Assembly (NCBI GenBank): GCA_017461605.1
Contig: JAFTXN010000004.1
Location: 19,853 to 83,852 of the forward strand
From: Bacteroidaceae bacterium
Lineage (GTDB): Bacteria > Bacteroidota > Bacteroidia > Bacteroidales > Bacteroidaceae
DNA: 64,000 bases
Direction of reading: 5' to 3'
Position 1 is the first letter of the stretch. Each line of letters begins with the position of its first letter. The position numbers were made by a program, and so were the translations under genes. This document shows positions 9,971 to 18,600 of the stretch, piece by piece. The notes under the pieces are model-generated. The model searched no databases. It worked only from the letters and a program-made list of their open reading frames with translations, and was not told where the DNA came from.

Positions 9971-9985
9971 CTGCAAGCACTGCAA
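9971..9985. repeat. Intergenic palindromic repeat, copy 2 (single core)
   Basis: A lone CTGCAAGCACTGCAA core just upstream of the twin TTATCA palindromes. Confidence 0.6.
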
Positions 9986-9990
9986 GTTTG

Positions 9991-10030
9991 TTATCACTAC
10001 GATGATAAATCCTTATCACTGTAATGATAA
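9991..10030. promoter_or_regulatory. Twin TTATCA-N6-TGATAA palindromes (candidate operator)
   Basis: Two 18-bp sites, 9991-10008 and 10013-10030, each with perfect TTATCA/TGATAA arms around different 6-bp centres. Their starts are 22 bp apart, about two helical turns, which suits cooperative dimer binding. They lie 158 bp upstream of the MATE promoter. The bound protein is unknown. Confidence 0.55.
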
Positions 10031-10187
10031 TTGTATGAGAGTGCTTCTCGACACCTCCTACGGTGCCTCTCGGAAGCCCCTTTCTGCCCTGTCGGAAACA
10101 CGGATATCCGCTGCAGGTTTGCCGCAAAAGCACAAAAAAAATGCGCAAAGTGCCCTCACGGCTTCCTGCGCATAGGATGCTTTTTCG

Positions 10188-10200
10188 TACATTTGTCCAC
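10188..10200 (+). promoter_or_regulatory. Promoter -7 element for MATE gene
   Basis: TACATTTG at 10188-10195 matches TAnnTTTG exactly. The predicted start near 10200 lies downstream of the in-frame ATGs at 10063 and 10177, so translation most likely begins at 10219. Confidence 0.6.
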
Positions 10201-10218
10201 AGAATAGCAAAATGCCTT

Positions 10219-11604
10219 ATGGAAGAAACGGCAAAATTCAACGAATTGGGCGAAAAGCCTGTGGGAAAACTGCTGATGCAGTATGCCATCCCGGCCATTG
10301 TGGCCATGGCAGCCTCCTCAGTATATCACATCATCGACGGCATATTTATCGGACAGGGCGTCGGGCCTGAAGCCATCATGGGGCTTGCCCTGACCGGCCC
10401 CGTCATGTCGCTGACCGCCGCCTTTGGGGCCATGGTGGGCGTCGGAGCAAGCACGCTGATGTCGGTGCGACTCGGACAGCGCGACTACGACACCGCGCAA
10501 CGCATCCTGGGCAACGTGGTGCTGATGAACGTAGTGATGGGACTCGCACTGGGATGCGTGTTGCTCGTCTTCCTTGAGCCAATCATGCGCTTCTTTGGCG
10601 CAAGCGACGCTACGCTGCCCTACGCTTGCGAGTTCATGACCGTGATTTTGGCCGGCAACGTCGTGACACACCTCTACCTGGGCCTGAACTCCCTGCTGCG
10701 GTCCACCAACCGCCCCAAGCTGGCCATGTATTCCACCTTCGGCACCGTAATACTCAACTGCCTGCTGGCACCGCTCTTCATCTTTGTCTTCGATTGGGGC
10801 ATCCGAGGCGCAGCCCTGGCCACGGTGCTCTCGCAGTTCGTCATGCTGTTGTGGCAACTGAAACTCTTCTCCCGAAAGAGCGACCTGGTGCATCTGTCGC
10901 GCTCCACCCTACGCTTGGAGCAACGCATCGTGTCCGAATCGCTCGTCATCGGACTCCCGTCTTTCCTCATGAACCTCTGTGCCTGTCTCGTGGCAGTGAT
11001 CTTCACGCGCAGCATGTCAGGATACGGCGGCGACGTAGCCGTGGGTTCCTACGGCATTACCCACCGTTTGGTCCTCTTTATCGTGCTCGTGGTCATCGGG
11101 CTCAACCAAGGCATGCAGCCCATCGCCGGTTTCAACTTCGGAGCCCAAAAGTTCGACAGGCTCATCTCCGTTCTGAAACTCACGATGATATTTGCGAGCA
11201 TCATCACCACCACCGGCTTCCTGGTATGTATCATTTTTGCCGAGCCATGCGTCGCGCTGTTTGCCAAGAGCTCGCCCGAACTCATTGCAGAGGCAAGTCG
11301 CGGCCTGCGCATCGCAGTGCTGGTGTTCCCCTTCGTAGGCATACAGATGGTGAGCACCACCTTCTTCCAGAGCATCGGCTATGCCGGCAAGAGCATCTTC
11401 CTCTCGCTGACCCGCCAGCTCATCTTCCTGCTCCCGGCGGTGCTCATCCTCCCCCACTTCTTCAGCGACCCCGTGCTGGGTGTGTGGTACGCCATGCCCC
11501 TGTCCGACGCCGCTGCCACGCTGTTGGCCATCGGTCTGCTGAGCGTGGAAATCCGTAAGTTCAAGCAAAGAAATGCCGACACGGCCACCGGCCTTCAGTC
11601 ATAA
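10219..11604 (+). CDS. MATE family efflux transporter (MepA-like)
   Basis: A 461-residue membrane protein with about 12 hydrophobic segments in two homologous halves and the IDGIFIGQGVG signature of the MATE/DinF superfamily. These proteins export cationic drugs or metabolites using Na+ or H+ gradients. The start at 10219 follows a TAnnTTTG promoter and leaves a short leader. A cytidylate-kinase-like gene begins 19 bases after the stop and a phosphodiesterase follows, so the three are probably cotranscribed. Substrate cannot be inferred. Twin palindromes upstream (9991-10030) may mark regulated expression. Confidence 0.88.
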   Translation: MEETAKFNELGEKPVGKLLMQYAIPAIVAMAASSVYHIIDGIFIGQGVGPEAIMGLALTGPVMSLTAAFGAMVGVGASTLMSVRLGQRDYDTAQRILGNVVLMNVVMGLALGCVLLVFLEPIMRFFGASDATLPYACEFMTVILAGNVVTHLYLGLNSLLRSTNRPKLAMYSTFGTVILNCLLAPLFIFVFDWGIRGAALATVLSQFVMLLWQLKLFSRKSDLVHLSRSTLRLEQRIVSESLVIGLPSFLMNLCACLVAVIFTRSMSGYGGDVAVGSYGITHRLVLFIVLVVIGLNQGMQPIAGFNFGAQKFDRLISVLKLTMIFASIITTTGFLVCIIFAEPCVALFAKSSPELIAEASRGLRIAVLVFPFVGIQMVSTTFFQSIGYAGKSIFLSLTRQLIFLLPAVLILPHFFSDPVLGVWYAMPLSDAAATLLAIGLLSVEIRKFKQRNADTATGLQS

Positions 11605-11623
11605 CCCTCTCAAACATTTCACC

Positions 11624-12298
11624 ATGACACCCAACGATTTCTCTCCCCGGTCGAGCGCCATCTCCCTGCAGGACAGCTCCTTCGTTATCAACATCGGCCG
11701 ACAGCTGGGCAGCGGCGGCAGAGCCATCGGTCGCTTGCTGGCTTCTGCCCTCGGTATGGACTATTTTGACAAGGAAATTCTGAAAATAGCAGCACGCGAG
11801 AGCGGATTTTGCCCCGAAATCTTTGCACGCACCGATGAGCACAAAGGTTTCTTCCGAAGCATGATGAGCAGCGTCACGCCCTATTTCGGACAAGGTGGCG
11901 ACTATTCGTGCAACCAGATCAGCGAAGAATCGCTGTTCCGCTGGCAAGCCGAAGCCATCCGCAAGGCTGCCGCCGAACGTCCGTGTGTGTTCATCGGACG
12001 CTGCGCCGACTACATCTTGCGTGACCACCCACGCTGCATCAACGTCTTCGTGGCGGCCGATGCCGAGGATCGCATCCGGCGCATCGCCGAAGCCGAGCAG
12101 GTAGACGAAAAAGCCGCACACCGCATGATGGAGCAGGGCGACAAGGCACGCGCCGACTATTATAATTTCTATAGTTCGCAACGCTGGGGCGCTGCCACTA
12201 CTTACCATCTGTGCATCAACTCTTCGCAACTCGGCATAGAGGGTACGGCAGAATTTATCAAGGACTTCGCCATTCGCACACTGCATCTCGAACAATGA
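11624..12298 (+). CDS. Cytidylate-kinase-like family protein
   Basis: A 224-residue protein starting FVINIGRQLGSGGRAIG, a P-loop-like segment of the cytidylate-kinase-like (Cytidylate_kin2) family, with IGRCADYIL and DAEDRIRRI further on. Family members resemble CMP kinases but often act on unknown substrates. It is cytoplasmic with no signal peptide. The start at 11624 lies just after the MATE stop. Its stop codon overlaps the ATG of the next gene (ATGA at 12295-12298), implying translational coupling. A true housekeeping CMP kinase would normally be encoded elsewhere. Confidence 0.75.
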   Translation: MTPNDFSPRSSAISLQDSSFVINIGRQLGSGGRAIGRLLASALGMDYFDKEILKIAARESGFCPEIFARTDEHKGFFRSMMSSVTPYFGQGGDYSCNQISEESLFRWQAEAIRKAAAERPCVFIGRCADYILRDHPRCINVFVAADAEDRIRRIAEAEQVDEKAAHRMMEQGDKARADYYNFYSSQRWGAATTYHLCINSSQLGIEGTAEFIKDFAIRTLHLEQ

Positions 12299-12798
12299 AA
12301 CGCATCGGACTGATTTCGGACACGCACGGCTACTGGGACGACCGCTATGCCAAGCACTTTGCCGAGTGCGACGAGATATGGCACGCCGGCGATATCGGCA
12401 GCATGGAACTGGCCGAACGGCTCTCGGACATTGCTCAGTTGCGAGCCGTATGCGGCAACTGTGACGGCGGAGACCTGCGACGGCTCTACCCCACCCTGCT
12501 GCGTTTTCGCTGCGAGGATGCCGACATTCTCATCAAGCACATCGGAGGCTATCCGGGCAACTACGACCGCTCCATACGCGGCACACTCTTCGTCCGACCG
12601 CCTCAACTCTTCATCAGCGGGCATTCGCACATTCTGAAAGTGATGTACGACAAAACGCTGGACTGTCTGCACATCAATCCGGGCGCAGCAGGACTGCAAG
12701 GGTGGCAGAAGAAGCGCACGTTGGTGCGGTTCAAGGTGGACGGACGCGAGTTTAAGGACTTAGAGATTATCGAACTGGGAACACGCGGCGAGCGCTGA
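12295..12798 (+). CDS. YfcE-type metallophosphoesterase
   Basis: A 167-residue calcineurin-like phosphoesterase of the YfcE/MJ0936 group. All metal-site motifs are visible: SDTHG near the N-terminus, HAGDIG, GNCD, and GHSH near residue 108. Such enzymes hydrolyse phosphodiesters with Mn2+, and the physiological substrate is usually unknown. The start at 12295 overlaps the stop of the kinase-like gene. It is the last gene of the apparent MATE operon. Confidence 0.85.
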   Translation: MKRIGLISDTHGYWDDRYAKHFAECDEIWHAGDIGSMELAERLSDIAQLRAVCGNCDGGDLRRLYPTLLRFRCEDADILIKHIGGYPGNYDRSIRGTLFVRPPQLFISGHSHILKVMYDKTLDCLHINPGAAGLQGWQKKRTLVRFKVDGREFKDLEIIELGTRGER

Positions 12799-12825
12799 AT
12801 GTTCGGCTCCCATTCCGGAGAAATC

Positions 12826-12880
12826 TACACGGCGTTTAGAAAATCCTGCAAGCACTGCAGAAAATTCTAAACGCCGTGTA
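12826..12880. repeat. Intergenic palindromic repeat, copy 3 (complete 55-bp palindrome)
   Basis: The most complete element. The left arm (12826-12841) is perfectly complementary over 16 bp to the right arm TTCTAAACGCCGTGTA (12865-12880). Between them sits the core CTGCAAGCACTGCAG, itself an inverted repeat. Confidence 0.85.
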
Positions 12881-12940
12881 AACTTTTGCACTTCCCGAGC
12901 ACATTTTCCCGGCAAAGTGTCAGCAGACTCTGCATACAAC

Positions 12941-13027
12941 AAAGCCCCCTCCCAACGCACTCTCACGAGCAGGACTCACCTTTCGGACCGAGTTTCCTTC
13001 GCAAAGAGTATGTTGGGAGGGGGCTTT
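12941..13027. terminator. Bidirectional long-loop hairpin between convergent genes
   Basis: A perfect 16-bp stem (12941-12956 with 13012-13027) encloses a 55-nt loop. T runs on both strands suit the convergent phosphodiesterase and menA genes. Confidence 0.55.
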
Positions 13028-13055
13028 TGTTTATCTTATCGAGATTATCAATTCA

Positions 13056-14042
13056 TCAGAGGTCCCACGGCATCTGCTCAGCCACTAGGGCCAGGATGCA
13101 GAGTGCGGCAAACGTCAGCATGTTGCGCGAGGTAAATCCCAGGACTCGGTTCAACTCACGGCCACTGCCTATCTGCACCATTTTACGCCAGGTGAGGTAA
13201 TGCGGCAACACATAGAAGAGTGGCAGCACCGCCATCCACATGTGTCCGTAGAGCGCGAGCATGGCTGCCGCAAGGTATCCCAAGACTCCCTGCAGCAGGT
13301 AGAAATAACGGCCAAAGGGTTCGCCCAGCACCACGATGAGAGTTCGCTTGCCGGCACGACGGTCGTTGTCGCGGTCGCGGTAGTTATTCAGCACCAACAG
13401 TGTGTCGGTCACCAATCCGCAAGCAGCAGCCAGCCACCACACTTCGGGGGAGAAACCGCCGGCTTGCACGTAGTAAGTGCCACACACCGGCACGATGCCG
13501 AAGAACAGCCACACCAGGACATCACCCAGCCCGCAGTAGCTCAGCAGCGTGGTGTAGAGGAATGCAAACAGCACACAGGCTGCGCCTACCAGTGAGAGCC
13601 ACAGCACCACTTCGGTGGCCGAATGTCGGGCTGCGGCTTGCTCGAAAGCCAACGCCACAATGCCGATGCCAACAATGCCTGCCAATATCAGTGCCACCAC
13701 GATGCCTACCTGCATGGCGCGGGGCGAAATCCATCCCTGCGCACAAGCTCGCTCCGGCCCCAGTCGGTCGGCTCCATCGGTACCTTTGCGAAAATCAAAC
13801 AGGTCGTTGATGAAGTTGGCAGCCACCTGCATGAAGATGGCAAAGGCCACACAGAGCAGTGCCGGCACAAGCGAAAACCTGTCGTGAGCAAAAGCCAATG
13901 CCGACGCCGTGCATACGGGGATGAGGGCAGCCGAGAGCGTTTTGGGACGTGCAGCCAGCCACCAAGCCCTTACGGAGTTGATTTTCACAGATACAACACC
14001 GCCCCCCACACAGCGTTCGGCCATTTGCTCAGAGTGCTTCAT
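13056..14042 (-). CDS. menA: 1,4-dihydroxy-2-naphthoate polyprenyltransferase
   Basis: A 328-residue UbiA-superfamily membrane enzyme that attaches a polyprenyl chain to 1,4-dihydroxy-2-naphthoate in menaquinone synthesis. Both Asp-rich motifs are visible: NDLFDFRKGTD in the first half and NNYRDRDNDRRAGKRT in the second. ARPKTL near the N-terminus is typical of MenA. About 8-9 hydrophobic segments are present. The true start may be a few codons downstream of 14042. It lies 12 bases after the GH20 gene on the same strand, so it may be cotranscribed with it, although the functions are unrelated. Confidence 0.88.
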   Translation of the reverse strand: MKHSEQMAERCVGGGVVSVKINSVRAWWLAARPKTLSAALIPVCTASALAFAHDRFSLVPALLCVAFAIFMQVAANFINDLFDFRKGTDGADRLGPERACAQGWISPRAMQVGIVVALILAGIVGIGIVALAFEQAAARHSATEVVLWLSLVGAACVLFAFLYTTLLSYCGLGDVLVWLFFGIVPVCGTYYVQAGGFSPEVWWLAAACGLVTDTLLVLNNYRDRDNDRRAGKRTLIVVLGEPFGRYFYLLQGVLGYLAAAMLALYGHMWMAVLPLFYVLPHYLTWRKMVQIGSGRELNRVLGFTSRNMLTFAALCILALVAEQMPWDL

Positions 14043-14054
14043 GACAATTCGTTA

Positions 14055-17000
14055 TCACTTGATGTAAATCTTCTTTCCGTCCACGATGTAGATGCCGGCA
14101 CCGGCAATGCGCTGCAAACGGCGTCCGCTGAGGTCGTAGATGGCATTCTGCTTCGCCGTAGTGGTCGGGAGCGCAATACCCTCGGGTACTTCGGCCTTGT
14201 AGATTACTTTCACCACCACGTGACCGGTCACGGCTTCTGTCAGCTCGGCACCTTCGATTTTCTCCAAGGTGTAACCTTCGAACGAAGGCGCAACGAGGGT
14301 GTATCCTTCACCTGCTTTTACCAAAGCCGTGGTGCTTCCCAGCTCGGTGTCGTCGGTGCTAACAGCTTGAACAGTTACTGTGAAATAAGGCTGAACGTAG
14401 TATTCGAACACCTTGTAGGGATGGCCATAAGTGTGCCAGCCGGTCATGCTTCCGGCCACACCGTCCCAATACTGTCCGTTGGAGCCTTGCACTTTCCATG
14501 TCTCACCATCGGCGTTGAGCGTGAAGGTGAAATTGTCGCCCGACTTGTTTAGGATGACCTTACCGCTCTGCGTGAGTTTCGGTATATAGAGGCCGGTATA
14601 TTCGTTCTTGACCTTAAACTTTGTGCCGTTCTTCTCAAGGGTCCACACATAGTAGGGGTTGGTGTCTTCGATGCTTCCGGCCTGCATCACCTGCAGAGTG
14701 GTGGGATTGACATTGCGGTAGCCGATGCGCTCGGTGGCATTGGGTGACGTGTCATACAGCACATAGGAGTGCCCGTTCTGCAACTGCGAAACGGCAGGAC
14801 CGAGTTGGCGAACACCGCTCCAAGCCTCTGTTTCGTAGGTAGCCGTGATGGTAACGTCGGACTCGGGGGTGAAAGTGGTGTTTCCCTCCAGGTCGGAAGA
14901 TGCATAGGTGTAGTAATCGTGCTCGGGATATTCGGCCGTGTAGCTCTCGCCCACAGGACATGCCGCTTCCTCTACAGAGATCAGCGCACCGCGTGCGTCG
15001 CGGCTCACCATGGTCACAGCGTAAGCCGAACGGCGATAAACGACGCGCATCGTGAGGTCGGCCGTGAGCGCATCCACTGTGGGAGCTTCCGCCAGGCTCT
15101 CATCACCATAAGCCACGGGTTCGTGATTCTTGATCTCAGGAACTACGACGGTGTAAGCCTCACCTGTAGTTGCACTGGTGCGATAGGTGCCCAGCGCATT
15201 GCCCTGTTCGTCCTCGCAGACATAGGTTACCACTTGTACGGGAGCAATGTGCCAAGCTGCACCCACCACGCGAGTGGCATTGCGTCCGTTGATGGACGAT
15301 CCGGAGCTCACGATGCCAGGCAGCGAAGCCGATGTATGCGGCACGGGATAGAGGTTCTTCTCACCGGAAGCGAGGGTATAATCGCCCGTAACGACATCGA
15401 ACACACACACAATGTCTCCACCGGTATTACCTACCGACACAGGATAGGCCACATAGCCCGTGGTACTTCCTGCTGCACTTCCCACAGAACGGCCGGTCTG
15501 CTTGTTGCGCAGCCGAACGGTTTGCGAATAGTCTGCCTTGATGGTGGATTTCGTTACCTCCCATGCATCATCCGCCCAACGGTCGGCCGAATGTTGCAGT
15601 TGCGTTGCCTTGCCGTTATCCACAAAGGCTGTGTTTTCAAAACCCTCAACGGCATTACTGATACGGTAAGTAGCGCCTTCCTGCATGTAGCCGAACGACT
15701 GGCGCAGGGCTGCATAAGCCTCAGCAAAGGAGGTTGAGAAGGCTGCCAGTTCTTCGGCTGTCATGCCGGCAGGGTCGGCAGTAGCGATGAGTTGTTGCAA
15801 GGCTTCGGCCTCGGCTGCGCCAAAACAGCCCGGCACCTTGGCATCGCCCTCGTACGTCTTTATATTATTAAGGAATGCTTTTGCTTCCTCCACTTGTGCC
15901 ACCACATCTTCAGCACCGGCAGCACCATTCACAGGCATCGCACTCCAATGACCGCCACTACCGCTTCCGGGATCGGTGTAGAGGTTCACGGCGAGCCCCT
16001 GCCCACTCATCGAAGCGTTCAGGTACCAGCCGTTTGTCTTGCTGCTACGGATGGTATAGTAGTAGGTCTCGCCATCGTCGTTCCGGCCGTAGCCTTTCTC
16101 GCCGAGCAAGAACTGATAGTGCTTCGTGCTGTTGTCGTAACTCCAACGGCCGGTGACGCCTGTGGTTGAGGGAGTGGCATTCAGCGAACCTTCGGGTAGC
16201 GCCTTGCACACCAAGGCATAGCGTCCGGCGTTGGCGGGATCTTCCTCGAAAGCCCAGAGCTGATAATCGTAAGCGGCTTCGCCCTCTGCAGCCTGGGGAG
16301 CTGTCCAGAGCACACCTGCGGCGGCACCCTTGCCGGAATACTCGCCGATGAGCGGAGAGCCCTCGGCCAACAATTCGAAGCAGCGGCCGACACGGGTATC
16401 ATCGGTGGCGCGAGTCACGATGCGATACCAGTATTTCTCAGTGGCGGTGGAGGATTTCGGCATTACCATTTCCTCTTCACCGGAAGCACTGCCCTTACCG
16501 ATGTAATGCTTTCCGTAATTGTATCCATTGTAGTTGAGCATCACAGTATCGGCTGTGATGCGTTGGCAGAAGCTGTTGAAGTTTTTGCGAGCCGCAGGTG
16601 TCCATCCCGTCTCGGCGATGGCGATGAGGCGCGGCAAAGCCAGATATTCCATCAGCTCACGATCGGCCACATGCTCTGTCCAGAAAGTTCCCTGCACGCC
16701 GGTATAGAAGGCCTTCTGCGCAGTGGTAATGCCCGAAGAGGGCACAGGCACTTCGTTGTATGTGGCTTGCAGATTGTCCGTACCGCCTCCGGCCAAAGTG
16801 GCTTCGCAGGCATCCATACTCTGTCGGCGGTTGATGTAATAAGGACCCCACGGAGTGTAAACATTGTCGAGTCCGAGTTGTGCCGCACGCTTTGCGCCAT
16901 CGGAAGCAGGGTAGCTCCATGCCCACACATACACTCCGGCTTCCTGCATCAGCTTTGTGTCGGCACCGCCGGCGGTGATGGCTTCGTTCCAAACGCAGGT

Positions 17001-18137
17001 ACGACGTCCGTGCTCCTTGAAGAAATCGGCCATCTCCTTGATGAAGTGCGACTGAAGTTGACGATAAGACGTCAGACCCAATTCCTTATATTTGGCCTGA
17101 CACAGAGCATTTCCTTCCCAGGCACTGGTGGGACACTCATCGCCACCTATGTGCACATACTGACCGGGGAAGATATCGAGCAGTTCGGTCCAAATATCCT
17201 TAACAAACTGCACGGCTGCAGGGTCGGCCACATTGAGAACGTCCGAGGAGATACCACCGCTTGTCCATACTTTCCGACCTGCCGATGGGTTACAGCTGAA
17301 TTCGGGATAAGCCACCAGTGCTGCCACGAAGTGACCCGGCATGTCGAACTCGGGAATCACCTCGATGTGGCGTGCTTTGGCATAAGCGACAACCTCACGC
17401 AGCTCATCCTGTGTATAGAAGAAAGGACCGTACTGTGCGTTTGTCCAATAGGGACCGTACTCCAGCGATGTGGCGTAGCAGTTGTCGGCCGTCGCCCCCA
17501 CGGTGGTGAGTTTCGGATACTTCTTTATCTCCACGCGCCAGCCTTGGTCGTCGCTGAGGTGCCAATGGAAATAATTCATCTTATAGGCCGCCATGATGTC
17601 GATCATACGCTTGACTTCGGCCACAGTGAAGAAGTGACGCGCCACGTCGAGCATAAATCCGCGGTAGGCGAAGCGAGGTTCGTCGTTGATGGTTACGCAC
17701 GGCAGAGCATAGCGTTCAACTTTGGGGTCGGTAACTCCGGCCATCACATTGCCGGGCAGCATCTTCTTGATGCTCTGGAAGGCATAGAAGAAGCCGCGGG
17801 CCGTGCTGGCCTCGATGCTTACATTCTCGCCCACGGTGAGCGAATATCCCTCCGCCGAAGCGTCGTTCAGACTCATCGTGATGAGTGCTTCGCCCGAAGC
17901 CACTGCTGTGGCCTCATAGCCTGTAGCGGCATTGAAGTCGGCCACAAAGTGTTCGGCCTCGGCAGCAATACTGTCCGGCAGGCCGGCATAGCTCACAGCG
18001 AACGCACGAGGCAGAACCAACTCGCCCGTCCCCACAGTCATACTCTTGGGAGTAGGCGTCAGATTCACAAAGGTTTGTGCCATGGAAGTGCTTACACAGA
18101 GCACTAACAACATCGTACAAATCAGAAGTCTCTTCAT
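14055..18137 (-). CDS. Secreted GH20 beta-hexosaminidase, 1360 residues
   Basis: The signal peptide is residues 1-20 (ending STSMA). A GH20b-like domain precedes the GH20 barrel, which contains HLSDDQGW, VIPEFDMPGH and HIGGDE at 329-334; Asp333-Glu334 is the expected catalytic pair. This catalytic domain is closer to classical chitobiase/hexosaminidase than the enzyme at 3474. The long C-terminal half carries a FIVAR-like helical segment, two or more MucBP-like beta repeats, a trefoil-like module near residues 1130-1260, and the tail DLSGRRLQ ... AGIYIVDGKKIYIK. It probably trims GlcNAc/GalNAc from mucin-type or N-linked glycans at the cell surface (inference). Confidence 0.92.
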   Translation of the reverse strand: MKRLLICTMLLVLCVSTSMAQTFVNLTPTPKSMTVGTGELVLPRAFAVSYAGLPDSIAAEAEHFVADFNAATGYEATAVASGEALITMSLNDASAEGYSLTVGENVSIEASTARGFFYAFQSIKKMLPGNVMAGVTDPKVERYALPCVTINDEPRFAYRGFMLDVARHFFTVAEVKRMIDIMAAYKMNYFHWHLSDDQGWRVEIKKYPKLTTVGATADNCYATSLEYGPYWTNAQYGPFFYTQDELREVVAYAKARHIEVIPEFDMPGHFVAALVAYPEFSCNPSAGRKVWTSGGISSDVLNVADPAAVQFVKDIWTELLDIFPGQYVHIGGDECPTSAWEGNALCQAKYKELGLTSYRQLQSHFIKEMADFFKEHGRRTCVWNEAITAGGADTKLMQEAGVYVWAWSYPASDGAKRAAQLGLDNVYTPWGPYYINRRQSMDACEATLAGGGTDNLQATYNEVPVPSSGITTAQKAFYTGVQGTFWTEHVADRELMEYLALPRLIAIAETGWTPAARKNFNSFCQRITADTVMLNYNGYNYGKHYIGKGSASGEEEMVMPKSSTATEKYWYRIVTRATDDTRVGRCFELLAEGSPLIGEYSGKGAAAGVLWTAPQAAEGEAAYDYQLWAFEEDPANAGRYALVCKALPEGSLNATPSTTGVTGRWSYDNSTKHYQFLLGEKGYGRNDDGETYYYTIRSSKTNGWYLNASMSGQGLAVNLYTDPGSGSGGHWSAMPVNGAAGAEDVVAQVEEAKAFLNNIKTYEGDAKVPGCFGAAEAEALQQLIATADPAGMTAEELAAFSTSFAEAYAALRQSFGYMQEGATYRISNAVEGFENTAFVDNGKATQLQHSADRWADDAWEVTKSTIKADYSQTVRLRNKQTGRSVGSAAGSTTGYVAYPVSVGNTGGDIVCVFDVVTGDYTLASGEKNLYPVPHTSASLPGIVSSGSSINGRNATRVVGAAWHIAPVQVVTYVCEDEQGNALGTYRTSATTGEAYTVVVPEIKNHEPVAYGDESLAEAPTVDALTADLTMRVVYRRSAYAVTMVSRDARGALISVEEAACPVGESYTAEYPEHDYYTYASSDLEGNTTFTPESDVTITATYETEAWSGVRQLGPAVSQLQNGHSYVLYDTSPNATERIGYRNVNPTTLQVMQAGSIEDTNPYYVWTLEKNGTKFKVKNEYTGLYIPKLTQSGKVILNKSGDNFTFTLNADGETWKVQGSNGQYWDGVAGSMTGWHTYGHPYKVFEYYVQPYFTVTVQAVSTDDTELGSTTALVKAGEGYTLVAPSFEGYTLEKIEGAELTEAVTGHVVVKVIYKAEVPEGIALPTTTAKQNAIYDLSGRRLQRIAGAGIYIVDGKKIYIK

Positions 18138-18245
18138 AGTTTTGTTTGTATTAAGGTTTTAATGTTTTCTTCACGGGTTATCGACCGACTTGACACCGTC
18201 TCTGGGCTGCGAAACAGCCTCACCACTTGTGCACATGCCGTTCTC

Positions 18246-18258
18246 AGTGGCAAAGATA
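18246..18258 (-). promoter_or_regulatory. Promoter -7 element for GH20 (minus)
   Basis: The minus strand reads TATCTTTG at 18258-18251. The predicted start near 18246 gives a leader of about 108 nt. No clear -33 TTTG was found at the usual distance. Confidence 0.45.
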
Positions 18259-18376
18259 AGACAAAAACTAATGAACGATGCATTTTGAAGCCATCAAATA
18301 CGAAATGCAAAACTATACCTCCGACGAACGTTTTTTCAGCGTCCGTTTTCACAATTGCGGAGGCTTCTCGTAAAAA

Positions 18377-18435
18377 CTGGCAAGGCTTGCCAGAAAAGTG
18401 GCAAGCACTGCCAAAAAAGTGGCAAGGCCTGCCAC
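18377..18435. repeat. Intergenic palindromic repeat, variant arms (copy 4)
   Basis: Three palindromes in tandem: CTGGCAAGGCTTGCCAG (18377-18393), TGGCAAGCACTGCCA (18399-18413) and GTGGCAAGGCCTGCCAC (18419-18435). The CAAG core matches the main family but the arms are TGG/CCA instead of CTG/CAG. The tail CGAAAGCCTCCGG resembles that after the copy at 25315. It lies in the 463-bp divergent gap between the GH20 and transporter genes. Confidence 0.7.
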
Positions 18436-18534
18436 TTTTCGCCGAAAGCCTCCGGAAAAACAAACTTCGGGTTGACAAAATCGGACTACGAGTGAGCGAC
18501 TTCGAAAAAGCCGGCGGTGTTTTCTCACGAAGAC

Positions 18535-18570
18535 TTGGCAAAACATTAAATAATCTTTACCTTTGCCGAA
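18535..18570 (+). promoter_or_regulatory. Promoter for AspT/YidE-type transporter
   Basis: TTG at 18535-18537, 20 bases, then TACCTTTG at 18558-18565. The predicted start near 18570 leaves a leader of about 31 nt. Confidence 0.65.
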
Positions 18571-18600
18571 AACCCTTAATAAAATATTAAACACTGCATT

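Noticed and set aside
13623-14552. 309-residue plus-strand frame overlapping menA and GH20
   Set aside because: It spans two well-supported minus-strand genes and has no recognisable family.
16506-18107. 533-residue open frame antisense to the GH20 gene
   Set aside because: It is a shadow of the minus-strand gene, which has a signal peptide and clear GH20 motifs. GC-rich coding DNA here often leaves the opposite frame open.
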